The position numbers and the translations under genes are program-made. From Oppiella nova (Eukaryota; Arthropoda; Arachnida; Sarcoptiformes; Oppiidae), in the NCBI GenBank assembly GCA_905397405.1, contig CAJPVJ010000338.1, positions 1 through 27,745 of the forward strand: 27,745 nucleotides of DNA, given 5' to 3'. The notes under the pieces are model-generated. The model made no database searches and was not told where the DNA came from. It saw only the letters and a list, made by a program, of their open reading frames with translations. Below, piece after piece: positions 8,955-23,380 of this stretch (position 1 is its first letter; each line of letters begins with the position of its first letter).

Positions 8955-11900
8955 ACTATAAGTACAGTACTATAAATAAGTTATTATAAATTACAAAAAA
9001 TTAATGGAAAAAACATATTTTTAGTTATATAAGTTTATATTTAAGATTACTTTTATATGTAAATATAATTTTAAAGAATATTCTGTGCCGTATATTATAA
9101 ATACAAAATAAAATATTTCACTTCAAAATACAGTAAATTACTTTTAAGCAAATTGAATTTAGTAAATGTTTGAAAATATAAACAACTTCATTTACTTCTA
9201 AACTGTTTACTGATTTTAGTACTGTATGTAAAAGTACTGTTTAGTACTGTATGTACTGTAATGTAAAACATTTACTAAAAGTGAATATTTTTAGGGATTT
9301 TAATCAGCATAAAACTTAATATTGATTACTTATTCTTGCATTAAAATAAAATAGATATTAAATAAATGGGTAAAATTTAATCAGCCTAAAAATTATTGAA
9401 ATATTTTAATATGATCACTAATTTAGTCTGATGAATTCACATTTCTATAACATGTGCTTACTTAATTTGTAGTCGTCTGACTTAAACATGTTTATACAAA
9501 ATAACAAGTTTTCCACATAATATTATACTCTCTTTTAATAAAGAAGTCTCCTGATGATTTAAAATTAAGATCTTGAGGGCAACACAACTATGACAACGAC
9601 TACATGTGTTGTGGAGTTTTCCGATGGAATTCATGAGTGAAACTCCAATAATAAACACTTATTTATAATTGAAATTTTCAGGCAATAGTTCACTAAAAGA
9701 TTTTAATCATATAATAGTTCACGAGGTATAACAAAAATATAAATTAATTCTAGGCGTGAAATAAATGTATTTCATAATTAATCTTGGTTATAATGGAATA
9801 TGCAATGTGGAAGTTCACTCGCACTGAGTAGTCATTATGTGTTAAGCTTAGTTTAATTGGTTTCCCAGTGTTGCTATTATATTCTAACAAGCTAGAAATA
9901 TAAATTCCCAATGGCATTAGATAGCAACTGTTGTTGAAAAGTCTTTATTAATACTTTTGACTTATTTCTCAAATTTCAATTTACTTCTCATTTATAAGGT
10001 ATTTATTTTCATATTTATTTTTATTAATATTTAGACTGAAAGGAGAGAGCTTTACTTTATATAAGCTACAGGTCTTTCAGAATGTACTGGAAATTCTTAG
10101 CAAGTTTATATAAAGTCAAAACAAATCTATTCGTAATACTAAACATCTTTTTACAAAATAACATAATTTTACTAATTAAAAAAGTTGTCAAATAATTAAT
10201 CTATAACATAATATACTTGTATAACATAATAGATTATAATACTGTGCAATGAAAACATTCATTAAAATATCATTATTTTTATAATGGATAATAACTTTAT
10301 TGTTTATACATTTTTTAGTTAAATTTTAATGATTGATGTCTTTGTCTGTTAGTTAATATATTATTCATAATTCCCGACAAACCGACCATCATTTCAATTA
10401 TACAGTACTGTATAATAAATAAATTTACTTTAGAGTCTAAAGTTTACACATATTACACACACTAACTATATGTAAAAACATTTCAAAGTCCTTGATAGTT
10501 CAGGTAATTATTTTGAAGTATCGGGAAAATACGTAATGATTTTAAAATTGAAATAAAATCAAAATTATATGTTCAGTCAATTTCTTACTAAGAAATTCTA
10601 AGCAAGTTGTAATCCCTATGTAGTAAATAATTTTGTAGAAATAATTGTCAAAATAAATATTTTTATATAATATACCTTTTTAATAAATTTTATATTAACG
10701 GCCACTTAAAATGTATTTATTAAGTATTATTATTATTATTCCCTTTTTTTATATATTTATTTTTATAACTTTGATTGGACATTATATAATAATCATAATA
10801 ACATAATTACAAATTTATATTGCAGGAACAATATAACATTATATTAAATATTAGTCAACAATCTTATTTATAATAAGTAATTATATAAATACAGTATTAA
10901 TAACACGATTGAGTATTCTCTATGTTATTATTGTTTAATTAATATAAATCAAGTAAAGGTTGTAAAATATTAATATTAATGAAAAATAATAACAATTTCA
11001 TTACAAATATTTAATTAGCCTAGGAAACCGGTAAACTAAATACACGTAACAATTGAATACATGCAAAGGGAATTAAGATATTGAATCCAGGAAAACAATT
11101 TATAAATACGATAGATTACACTTACTGAACAATACTAAAAATAAAAAGCCATGGTATAATATAAGATATGATATTAATATGTCCATTATAATATTGTTAT
11201 CACCGGTAATATACTGTATATAGTACTGTCACAAATAATATTTATATTAAAACTTATATTTATTAAAAATATAAAGTAAATATATTGTATGTTATATTAT
11301 GGAAATGTTGGAGAACAAAATAACATTAACAACTCTAATAATTTTTAGATACATTTTAGACAAAACTCTTTTAAAAATCTAAAAATACTGAATATTGAAA
11401 ATAAACTTTAAATTATTTATTCTGCAAAGATATTATAAACATTTTGCTAATAAAATCAATAAATTTATATAAATAAATAGTTCACTCATTCAGTATCAAA
11501 TCAAACACACATTTTCACTCATTAAATAATAACTTTTGAAATATATGTCATTATTTGTTTCCATAAAATAATAATACTAAAAACACAAAATTTTCAAAAA
11601 TATTTAATAAAACTACCGAAAAATACTTCGTAAATATCCAATTAAAGAGTTTTGGGATTTTTATTTATTATGCAAACTTGGAAATAATGGCATAAATAAG
11701 CGATTACAATTACCCAATAACATGCCATTTGATCATTATAATTAATAAGAATAGACCTCGAGCTATTGACATTACTTATTAATTAAAATTGTATAAAGTG
11801 CTTTCCAATTGACAAATTAACCATTCAATTTATATAATATTAATAAAGCTTGAAGTGTTGTCACATTCAATACAGTACAAGTAAAAGTTTGAAAGCTTGA

Positions 11901-12388
11901 TATAAGTGATATTTATTACCTAAAATAAAAATGTAATCAATAATTATGGAAAAGTTTTGTATTTGAAAATATGATTAAATACATCGATCGGTGTTACATT
12001 GAAACAACTGCTCAAGGAAGTCAACATCTAATACTTGTCACTCAATTACTTATTTTTATTAAGTTTGACTCAATAATCAATATATTTTTTATTGTAAAAG
12101 ACATCACCCATTAGAAAATATTTCTTACGTGAAAATAATCTTATAAAAGTCTTATAATAATAATATTTTAATTAAACTATATTCTGGATATAACAAAATT
12201 AATCTAATTAACATGTTAACATAAGTATCTACTTTCTATATATAGAGTACATTGACACAAAATCAAAAATAATTCTCAACGTGATTGATAATTAAAATAT
12301 AATAATAATAATATTTATAAAACAATGTCATAACAAATTAATTTAACGTTGATAAATTGTAACTGTAATTGATAACTTGTATATTTTT
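8955..12388. other. Long AT-rich gene-poor stretch
   Basis: No defensible gene was seen on either strand. Around 9225-9262 the word TAGTACTGTATGTA is repeated. A slightly GC-richer patch at 9570-9650 has a 53-codon minus-strand frame without family features. CCGGTAATATACTG occurs near 11203 and again near 18861. The rest is AT-rich simple sequence. Confidence 0.5.
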
Positions 12389-12512
12389 GTGATAGGAAAG
12401 CAAACTCAGGATATTATGGATTGCATATGAACTTTTATACCTTGCTCCCAAGCAATAAAACATTTTAAAACTCATATTTCAATCCATAATCCTAAATTTG
12501 CCTTCCTATCAC
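12389..12512. repeat. 124-bp hairpin element (MITE-like)
   Basis: The left arm begins GTGATAGGAA and the right arm ends TTCCTATCAC. Pairing continues through GCAAA/TTTGC, AGGAT/ATCCT and TTATGGATTG/CAATCCATAA to ATGA/TCAT, giving a stem of about 42 bp with small internal loops. The terminal loop holds a second short stem (TTGC/GCAA). No coding sequence is present. A miniature inverted-repeat transposon is the likely identity; a processed hairpin RNA is possible. Confidence 0.65.
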
Positions 12513-15021
12513 AGATTTATAAATTCGTTACAAAATAAATACATTCATTTATTTTTATTTCCTAGCCAAACTAAAGTAAACATGCCAAATTAATTTCAAA
12601 TACTAGTATTAAACACGTGTTGAACTCATGCTAACCACATACCGAGTGGCGATTGAGCTCTCATAACAAAAAAGCGATTAAATAATTGTCGGACACTTAA
12701 TAAACATTAATTTATTATTAGATCTAGATTAGACATTAAATTAGTTTTCCAATGGCTACTGGAAATGTGAATCAAGGAAAAAAGTAAATTGATACCTAAT
12801 TATCATATCATGAATTCAAGACACCTACAGATTGGCATAAAATCAAATACGACAAACGACACGTAATCAAAATCCACTTAATTGTAAATTATAATATAGT
12901 TAGCTATAAATTGACACTATAGTAAGCTACCGTACTATAAATAGTAGGCTCTAGTCCTCAAAGTGACACTATTTGAGTGGAAATTTCTTATTTTTTGTTC
13001 AAACAATTGATTATTTGTTTGGATATCAAGATAAGAGAGAAACTAATTACAATTTCCAGGTTTATTCACACGAATGAAATTACAGCTCAAAGTTATTTTG
13101 AAAATACAGTCAACTGTTTACCTTACAAAACATATAATACATCAGTAATTTGAGATGTGTCGGGAAGAACCCACCTTGATTATTTTCAATTATCTAAAGC
13201 TAACATTGAATTCAATTTAATTATCAATACCTTTCAAATTAAGGCTTTCAAACAAATTTTAAAAATAGTACAATGTGTGAATAAGAATAAACTTTAAAAT
13301 ATAAATGAAAATTTAGTAATTAAAAATAAAATTCATAACATAAGCTTACTTACATTGAAAATCATTAAAATTTAAGCTTGCTTAAATATTTTAGTATGTA
13401 AATGTATTCTGTATTATTTTCCCAAAAGGTTTTGTTGTAACAAATCCTAGAATTTATTTCTACACAAGAGTTATGTAATAAAAATGAAAACACTTTTGAA
13501 TGAAAAATGAAACATCACTTCATATTAGGTCTACAATAACTTGTTTTCCAAAATTAATTTCATACGAAAGACATTATGACATGACTGTCATTAGCATAGA
13601 AGGCCAGAGGGGACGGTATTATTTTTATTTCAATTAAAATCTCATTTGTTAATATTGGCTTATAAGTGACAATGGTATGACCAATTGGCATATAATACTT
13701 CCTATATGTAGTATTTATACATATTTTGTTATTTTATTTTGTTTTAATCAAATAATTTAATATTACTGTATTTTCATTTGCAATAAATATCTTTATGCTC
13801 CGCTAAATAATTATAATTGATCACAATGCTTAATATTATATAATATATATGTAGTAATAAAAATAAAGCAAAATTAATTATAATTGGACAGAATTTTAGA
13901 AACAGTAATATTCAGCGTATTTGACAAAATCAACTACTGTACCAATTAATTAAATATAGTTTTTAAAATGTTGACATTACTTTTTATTAATGTTCTTACA
14001 AGTTAATTAATTTAAATTTCCATGATGTTTACCACTTTTAATACTATACATTTACTAATCTGTAATAAGTATTATTAATATTTGAATATATTCTACTTAT
14101 ATTATACGGAATTTCATCCGTTTTCAAATAGATTTTATTCATGAATGACTCTTATAGTAGATTTAACCTGAGATAAATAAATTTATTTTATTTTAATATA
14201 AATAAATAGATTCGTATATTATATTAAATTCCTTGTGATTGATGCTATGTCTTAATAAATTTGAATTTACAAACGAATTTAATAATAGATTTATAAATGA
14301 TTAGATTATACTACATACTGTCTACGACATAAATTACTTATAAAATAAATTATAATATAATCTGAATTTTATTTTTTTCTCTCTCATTGCTAATTATTAT
14401 AGTATTTTTAGAGATGCTGTGTATATATACTAGTAATTGAATCAATTATTTAATGAAAGAATTTGTTGACATAAAACACAGAATTGTATACATTCTGTAT
14501 AAATACTGAACATTGAATAAAAATAATAAAAACTTTTATGCGAAGTCTATACCGGTATATATGAACAAAACAATTTTCAAAATTAAGTTTTTCAATTTAT
14601 TCAGATTGCGTAAGTCTTTACTTTGAAAAATGTCAAACAAACTTCATTTTAAACTTCAACTCAAATTATTTAAATAAAATCAATGAAATGCAAACTTGTT
14701 TTGATTTATGGTATTTGATTCATACTGTACAAAACTAATAAAAATTTTATTTAAAATTGATTAAAAATGTTTTGTATTAAACTTCCGAAAATATTGTAAG
14801 CATAATTAATAGCTATTATATAATATTAGACAAACTATTTTGGTACATAAACTACAATAAAGTTTTATAAGAGAGGCCAGGGTAATATTTTATTCAATGA
14901 GAAATATTTTTGACATTTTAGTGTTTTGATGGAACATAAGTATTTTAAGTATAATGGCAATTAGTCAAACTTTTTTATGTACAAACTTATGTCATAAAAG
15001 TGCTAATGTTATTCAAAATAG
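12513..15021. other. AT-rich gene-poor stretch
   Basis: No gene, RNA or repeat family was recognised. A small GC-richer patch at about 13594-13622 is too short to interpret. Confidence 0.5.
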
Positions 15022-15405
15022 TGTTATAATAAAGGGACCGAGATCATTAATTTATCTATAATTTATATAATGTTTTACAATGACATTAAATAAATCATAC
15101 TGTCTAATTTTGATATTTTACTCTAACATATAATAATTAATTATTATGCACCCTCTCACCCAACTATATAAGGGCATGTTAAGTTACATTATATAACACA
15201 GTTGTATGAGTACAATACAATATTCACACTTACTACACTATGTACTGTATTTTATAATAAAATAAAATCCCTTTTTAAATAATTGGGGAGTTATTTTATT
15301 TAATTGTACTTTGTAAACGCAAGTATAGTTAATAATAAAAGTAGCAAGCTATATTATCGGTAATCGGGAGCCGGCGGTCAGGCTGAATACCCGGTTAACC
15401 CGACA
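15022..15405 (+). mobile_element. Possible solo LTR of a retrotransposon (fossil)
   Basis: A 384-base block starts TGT and ends ACA. It has LTR-like order: a TATA box (CTATATAAGGG, about 15163-15173), an initiator-like ACAGTTG about 30 bases later, AATAAA-type polyadenylation words near 15257, and a GC-rich 3' tail. No internal coding region adjoins it, and a clear target-site duplication was not seen. If real it is old and solitary; the family cannot be named. A cryptic host promoter is the alternative. Confidence 0.33.
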
Positions 15406-15485
15406 ATATCCATTTAAGCAAAAAATATTAAAAATTACTTAACATTATATTTAATTTATTTTGTAAATATGGTACTATAATACTA

Positions 15486-15674
15486 CTATTTATTTTTTAA
15501 ACACAAAACTATTGTTTTATACCATTTTATAAAATAAAAAATTAATAAGAACAAAAATGTTAACAACATTATAGACGATAATATAGTAATAAGATAACAT
15601 GACTTAATGTCTAAATCTAATGCTATCCCTACGTCTAAATTAATTATTTTTTCACTAATAAGACTTAAAAGCAA
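15486..15674 (-). other. Doubtful short ORF with one membrane helix
   Basis: The frame has 62 codons and opens with TTG rather than ATG. It has an acidic N-terminal part followed by a strong hydrophobic helix (ITILSSIMLLTFLFLLIFYF) and a basic tail. The layout recalls the last exon of a chemoreceptor, and a possible acceptor (AATTAATTTAG) lies inside it, but no partner exons were found. It could equally be chance in AT-rich DNA. Confidence 0.15.
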
Positions 15675-18600
15675 ATATAATGTACATTATTTCCCAATAG
15701 ATTTTCTAACTAATAAAAATCACTAACTAGTAAGTGTGCAGCTTATATATTCTATAAAAACTTTTATTTTATTAAAAACGGCATCAAAAGCTTTAGATAA
15801 AACATTAAATTTCAAATCTAGTGAAATCCACTGGATTTCCTATACACTAGGTGTGAAACACTGCATATAAAAAACTATGTATTTTTGGTAATGCTTTTAT
15901 AATTTTAAAAATAAATTCTTATTATGGAAAAACATTTTAAAGTATAAAGTAAAGTGATTTCACAAATAATAGCGAATAACATGAATCAAAAAGATTAATC
16001 AGTAAAATGGAAATGTGAAAGTTTATATAAGAATAGACATTGATTTTTATACAAAACGATATAAAATTGAATACCATATCTAAAATGCATTATCGTTTTT
16101 ATTATATCAACATCTAAAATATTTTTCAATAAAAGTAACGATTTTTTGTTTATGTGACAAATATTATACAATGGTAATGAAGTGTAAAATTCTGATAATA
16201 TTCTGTAATATGTTTATCATAAAAGTTATGAAAGGTTCACTCGTAATGACTACATTAAATTCAATTCATGAATACAATATAATGTTGAACTATTTTCATA
16301 TGACTATATACAGTACTAGTCCCGTAAACACAATTAATTGAATTTTCCTACAAATCAGTGCTTATTTATAGCGATAACAGTGCACAAAACTAAATGCAAC
16401 TACAAAATCTAATTATGGTCGCGTTTGATTACTATAGTCTTAATAATTAATTTCTTATTTAAACAAAAATTCAATTATATCCCAAATTTCGCAATTCTTA
16501 GCGAAAATGTATAGTGCACCTAAATTAGAAATACAATAAAAATGCTTTCCAATATCAGTTTAATTTAAATAAAATAACTCATTTAAATATAAAATAATTT
16601 AGAAATGCTGCATTAAAATTCTCTAATACAAACACGAGTTGTTGAAATGCATTTTAAACATAATAAAATATAGTGGTAGAATACAATTGTAGCTATAATT
16701 ATAGATTTTAGGAATAAATTGAATTATATTATAAATGATTAGAGTGCTATTTATTAGACTCACCTGTTTGTGGTTATAAATTAATAAAATTGTACTCAAA
16801 CTCTTATAAAAGGAATTTTTGAGTGCATTAGTCCTAAATATATCACAATTTTATAAAAGCAATTTTATATTATATAAAAGTATTAAGGTTGTGCATTTGT
16901 TTTTGTTTTCTGATTTATCAATAAATGTCATTTTATAAACTATTTTATTTCAATTTTTCACTTACAAAATCTTATTTGAAATTTGATTTAAAATATTTTA
17001 TTTTTTAGTTCTAACTGGTATAAACTTAATACATACTCTGTAAACTGACAATAGTTCAACAGTAAGTTTAAGTACAAACCTAAAAATAGTTATTTATATG
17101 ATTATATATAGTATAATAATTAAGGATTATTTCATATAAGCTTGTTATTGTTAATATGACAAAATTTATATTTTACAAAAGGATATATGAACAGTAAATT
17201 AAAAATAGTTGTATACATTTGAAAAACATTCTTATTTATAGTATTTAGTTTGCTACGAAACTTTGGCATTAATTGAAAGTTTTTTTCCTACATAATAAGC
17301 AAACAGATTATATTGCATTTGAAAGTTATTGTACAGCATCTCATCCCATGTCATGCCTTATTATATATGATATCAAAACCTATACAACATTTATGTCTAT
17401 TTCTGTCACAACTTCTTTATTTATAAATTACTCTTATACTGTATTTGCCACTCGAAGTGTTTTATTTAAAAAAATTCAAAACACATCATACACTTGAGAA
17501 CTCCTCAAAATGTATCATTTTTTGATTGGATTTACAAAATTTTATGAGCTATAAAATTTTCATTTCAATAAAGTTAACTATATTTTTATTAATCCATTAA
17601 CCATTAAAAACTTTTATGGATACTTTAAAAAATAATATCTCAAGTGAAAACGATATTCAATTAGAGTTTTCGATAAAACTTTTAATAGATATTTACTTTT
17701 TTGACGATAAATCTCCAAGAAAACTTGTCAGACTAAATTATTGTCGAAAGTTAGACCATACCTAGACGTAAACATGTGAAATAAGCAAACAAATGGATGA
17801 ATTAATTAAAGTGGTAATTTTTTTAAAGTAAATACAAATATTATTTATATGGACACCGGGATTACAAACATTTACACAGTAATTTATATTAAATTTCTTT
17901 TTTTTATAATTAATTTTAAATATATTTAAATAGACATAAAAACTAAATGGATTTCTAATGAATTCCCTTATTTATTGCAAAAACTAAAATCCCGTTTCCT
18001 TAAGGGAAATGGATTTCAAGTCCACACTTTTTTTAGACATCCCGGACTAATTGGTTTTATATCTATATTTTATGTAACGGTGCACAGTAGTGATGAATAG
18101 TCTCTTTATTGTCTTTATTGTCTCGCAAACAATATTATGCAGTTAAGTGTCTTTTCAGGGCTCACTATATTTATTATCATAAATTTACACTCTATTCGAG
18201 TGTTTATTGTATATAAATCTAGATTTTTCAGACGTCCACACAGAATATCAATAGTAGTCGAGTGGTCGATGTGTTTATTATAAATAACTATCAATTCTTA
18301 TATTGTATTTACATAAGATATGCAATTTATATATTACAGGATTAAAGTTTGTCAATGATGTATAGTGTATTGTATATTTAATATCTATGTCACAATTTAC
18401 AAATATCTTAAATGATGGCGTAACATAATGCTTTATTATAATTTTAAATCATCCCAATTCTTAGTATTCTTGATACATGTTTATCACTTTCATACACTTA
18501 TCATTTATAATTAGATCATTATACGAGTTATCAGTGAGCTTTGCCATTTATTGAATTCACTTTTGCTAACTTTTTACAATAAAATCGATAATAATAGACT

Positions 18601-19937
18601 GAATTAACCAGAAGTAATGAACATATAAGACACTAATAATGAAATGGTATAGTAATTAACATCTACTAACTGACACAGATTACATTTCTAATGTCAGTTA
18701 CAAATCTAACTACGGTAACATTAAATCCACTTTATGTATTACAGTAAATATAACATTACTGTTATTTCACAATAACCATTATGTTACCCAGGCAAAATAC
18801 ATTTAAGTACAGTATATACAATATTATAGCACACATTTTCATAATACAGTATTTGCACATTACCGGTAATATACTGAATTAAAAATAATAAATGTGTGGA
18901 TAATACTGTACAATCGCTCATTAAATATGAAATGATATTTGCTCCATGTAATTATTTTTCATTTATATTGTATATTGTAAATGTGCAAAAAAGTAACTAA
19001 ACATTTTGACAAATACCAGTACTTACCTTTTAACAATAAGTTATACTGGTACTTTACTTTATACTGTAGTAAAAATTTGGAAATAATCACCTTTACTTAT
19101 GATGTGGATTATGATATTAGCAAGGTATATTAGACACTGTATTACATGAAAAATTTCACATAATAGCCGATTAGGCAGAAAAAGTTTATAAAAGTATTTA
19201 TTATTACAATAACTTTTATATGAAAATAAACTTATATTTTACACTTCATTAAAAATTACTACTATTTGACAGAACAAACAAAATAACTTTCAATGGTTTC
19301 GGTTAAAAAACTTTATGAAATCATAATTCAGGCTTATATCCAAACTTATAAGACATGAATGAGGTAAATACTGTATTGTCTGTGGACTACAACCAAACAC
19401 TTTGCGAATATACAGCGAAAATCATTCACTTCTTGTGTCTCTTATAACTGACATTCACTTGATTTCTAGCTTTCACTTCAATCTCGAAAACCTGTCGCTC
19501 GGAGTCGACTCATACACCACTCGTAAAAAACATTCGTATTTACCGTAAATACCTTTAGAAAAAGCTTTTCAATTGCTTTTTAAATCAATTTTTGATTAAA
19601 TTGTCAAATATTTGAGAAACATTTTCACAAATGTTATTTCAATTTAATCCGACATTTTTAGATATGTACTGAATGTACTCCTACGATTTGTACCTAGCAA
19701 TATATTTGACTCGATATGTAAATTTAGTGAACAATTTGGTTATATAAAAAGTTTACTACAAAACTATTTATAATAAACTCAATATGTCTCCATTTGTGAC
19801 AAATAAGCGATAGTTTACTTATATTTATCATTTGATTAGTAGTTTCAGTAACTTTTTATTTATTGTCAATGAATTTCATGTCACAATACAATTAATTCAA
19901 ATAAATTGAAATTGAAAGCATTGAAAATCATGAGTAA
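15675..19937. other. AT-rich gene-poor stretch
   Basis: Over 4 kb without a gene I can support. It contains small stem-loops (15819-15851, CTAGTG...CACTAG enclosing GAAATCC/GGATTTC; about 17996-18011, TTTCCTTAAGGGAAA) and a diverged ACACCGGGAT/ATCCCGGA pair near 17851 and 18040. The frame at 17273-17497 has no family features. Confidence 0.5.
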
Positions 19938-19943
19938 TTTATT
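19938..19943 (-). terminator. Candidate polyadenylation signal of MEAF6
   Basis: AATAAA on the minus strand about 245 bases beyond the MEAF6 stop codon. It is the first canonical signal downstream that I found; another pair lies near 19855. The 3' end has not been shown. Confidence 0.35.
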
Positions 19944-20185
19944 GTATATAAAAAATGCAATTATTGTACACTTATTGCCGGCGATTTGACACTCAATTCA
20001 ATGAATTGACTGCAATTTGATGCGAATATCGTCTCACAAATCGTGTCAAACCACTGGACACTAGTATGCCATCAAACAGACAAACCGTTCGTTCGTTTCA
20101 ATCATCACTCGCTCTGTAATGACAAACACCGGCCGTAAGAACCGTTCGCAACACCACTCATAACACCAATACATCAACAAATGTC

Positions 20186-20944
<759 letters not shown>

Positions 20945-21725
20945 TATTATCACCCAAACTATGGTCGCAAATATGTCACTGCACTCAACGAAGTACGTCC
21001 ACTCTATGGCACGTTTCAAGTGACACCGCCTCTCACTATAAGACGTGTAAATACTGTGTGAATAAAGTGCACGTAATGTATGGCGACTAACGGGATATTT
21101 ATGAGTTGCGATTTCAAACACACTGTTGAATGCGCCCATCGTTTCACACATACATTACGTCCCCTTTGAATGTAATGCAAAAGCAAACGTAGTGTTGAGT
21201 TGTGTGAAAAGCAGTGCTCGCCTAATGCGAGTGAATGGTGAAAGTGTTTCAAATGTTTCGCTCCCAAAGTATTAGTGCCCCCTTTGGGCTCCATTCAGTG
21301 CTTCACTGCCCGACGTAATTGTCAACTCACACACGCATTGTGTTTAGGATTACAGATAGTTTGACAGTGAAAGTGACATCAGATATCATAAATCAGGCGG
21401 TAATCGACATTTAAAAGCGATCGCTGGTTAGCGAGTGTGGCATTGAAAGCCTTTTTTATAGTGTTTTTATGCATTTATTTTTATACATGTTTTACGGCTT
21501 TAAATCATATCTAAACTGACAGTTCGTATCGCAAACACAGTGCCAAACAAACCGTGCGTTTGTCTCAATCAATACAATGCTATACATGTAGTGACTGTCT
21601 GTATAATATGTTGTAATGTGTGTTATACTCAATAAATAAGTTTATTATACCGCAATCAACGTGTTTGCACACTATATCCCGGATCATATCATCGGCCAGT
21701 TGTCTCGCTGGACACCCATCACCAC
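20945..21725. promoter_or_regulatory. Shared intergenic region between divergent MEAF6 and PET-domain genes
   Basis: About 780 bases separate the MEAF6 start codon (minus) from the first PET-gene start codon (plus). The part nearest MEAF6 (to about 21310) is less AT-rich than the rest. It must hold the MEAF6 promoter and may hold both. No sharp TATA box was found for either gene. Open frames here have no family features. Confidence 0.45.
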
Positions 21726-22202
21726 ATGGAGACCCCATTATCACCGACAGACTGGTCCAAAACGGTGAGTCCAGTGCCGCAAACCATTGCAAACACTTTT
21801 TGCCATATTATAGCCCATTATGTGATATAATAAAAAACTTTTTTTTAAGTCTCGCTATTAATTATGAAAAGCATTTATATATTAATAATCATATATTTTA
21901 ATCGTAAAACTTATGGCCATTAAAAAAGCGTAAACTTATTTTTGGCTGCATTTCAATACATTGAATAAATAAATAAATAGTTTTTTGTGTGTATTTTGTT
22001 GACTAAAACTTTTGAGTTTTGTTTGTTTTGCGAGGTTTTGTATACAAAAACTTTTTTTGTGTAAATGTTATGATTACTATAACCTAATAATAACCCGTTT
22101 TTCGTGGCGTGTCTTACAGGACATCGTGATCACCGAAGTAGACATCGGCCAGAAGTGCAACGACTGTCACCAGTGTATCGGCTTTGAGGCGCATCTGTGG
22201 AG
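21726..22202 (+). CDS. PET-domain (testin/limpet-type) LIM protein, exons 1-2
   Basis: Exon 1 is 21726-21764 and encodes METPLSPTDWSKT. It ends at a strong donor (AACG|GTGAGT); this is the first ATG after an in-frame stop at 21633. Exon 2 is 22120-22202, after CTTACAG. It encodes DIVITEVDIGQKC, then C-x2-C-x2-C (CNDCHQC), then GFEAHLW, and ends in phase 2 at AG|GTTTGT. In testin the equivalent sequence is a Cys-rich motif followed by GFELHFWRKICRNCKC. The expected continuation (RKVCNNCKC) is found, in matching phase, on the opposite strand at 24869. The family consists of scaffold proteins of the actin cytoskeleton and adhesion sites, or of planar polarity. The gene is split by what looks like a misassembly. 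Whether it is closer to testin or to insect limpet needs the missing LIM domains. Confidence 0.85.
21765..22119 (+). other. Intron 1 of the PET-domain gene
   Basis: 355 bases, from GTGAGT to TTACAG, AT-rich. No other feature was seen. Confidence 0.8.
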
Positions 22203-23251
22203 GTTTGTGGCTATGATTATCTCACTAACGCTCAAATCGCACCGAAATACCAGAAGTTATACCACTTTTTCATTATTGATGACAACACTTAATCAAGGCA
22301 TTCATAATTCAATATAAGATTGCGATAAGACTTTTATGGTTCACTTCAATCACTTGTCTGTATATCACAGACACACAGTATTAGTGTTTCTCTCGTCAGT
22401 GATGACCAGACCTGGGAGGGCATGTAATACCCGACCGTTTTCAATACCTGACCATTTGTATGGTGTTAGTGATGGCTCACAGTGTTAGCCCCTATTAATA
22501 GGTATATGTTTAATGGTTTTAGTGTTTGGTTTTGATTTGATTGCCGCCTATTCTTAACTAACCATCACATGGAAGTGCTATACTAGTGGTCGGCGCCAAC
22601 CCATTAATTGCCAGTCCTTTCCCTAATATAACTTATATATTGTATTACAAAAACTCATTCGTATACTAATTATATGCATAGATTGCTTTGCATATGAATT
22701 GGACATGAATTGGATGTGAATTCAATTTTTTTATAGTTGTTTAGTTAGCACAGTATTGCATAAATAATTGTGTAATAGATTGCGAGTTGTATTACTGTAT
22801 ATTATATTTTAGCAAATTTTCATGACTACGAGAATATTTTTTATGTGTTTTTAGCATTGAATTTAAAAAGTCTGAACAATTGATTTCACGATTGAGTCAC
22901 GGCTTATAAATAGAGTCTGAATTTTTTGTGTTAAATAGTTTATATCACCTGTTATTCCACTTAATTATTCATTCATTGAATAGCATTCAATTGAATTGTT
23001 ATTTAATTTTTCAATTTTCAATGAAAAGTTTGTTTTCGTACACTCACTGCCTCCGCATAACTGATAAATTGTGTAAATTGTGTACAAAAGGGTATAATTA
23101 GTAGAAAATTAAATTCACTTTCACTAATAGTATGCTATATTCTGTAGTGTATTATGTGTAACCACTAAAAACTTGTTTGTTTTTAAAACATTCATTGAAT
23201 TTTAAATAATAGTTAATAATTTCTAAAGAATATTTTCTCTACAAACAGTGA
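22203..23251 (+). other. Left part of intron 2 of the PET-domain gene
   Basis: Begins with the donor GTTTGT. No exon of the gene is found downstream on this strand before the N at 23379. It includes a less AT-rich patch at 22400-22640 with no recognisable coding. Confidence 0.6.
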
Positions 23252-23378
23252 AAACTTAAGGCATTTGTTTAAATTACACATCCTTTAGCTAATTGTGTAT
23301 AAATATTGTATAATTATCTGTACTATAAGTGTATAAATATTTCTCTTATATCTTGTCATCTGAGGCACGCATTCTTCA
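23252..23378 (+). repeat. Left arm of a perfect 127-bp inverted duplication
   Basis: Identical, in reverse complement, to 27619-27745, the final bases of the window. It stops exactly at the N. It is probably an unmerged contig overlap rather than a biological repeat. Confidence 0.95.
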
Positions 23379-23379
23379 N
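23379..23379. other. Single N at a contig junction
   Basis: This is the only ambiguous base in the window. The inverted duplication ends immediately to its left, and the truncated exon 4 of the PET-domain gene begins immediately to its right. It therefore marks a join between two assembled pieces. Confidence 0.85.
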
Positions 23380-23380
23380 T

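Noticed and set aside
17273-17497. 74-codon plus-strand frame
   Set aside because: No recognisable motif; expected by chance over this length of AT-rich DNA.
17851-18045. Possible transposon with ACACCGGGAT / ATCCCGGA ends
   Set aside because: The arms are short and diverged, and pairing does not continue inward.
23285-23378. C-terminal extension of the PET exon beyond the N (EECVPQMTRYKR and on)
   Set aside because: It lies in the duplicated overlap on the far side of the contig junction and does not resemble the expected LIM sequence.
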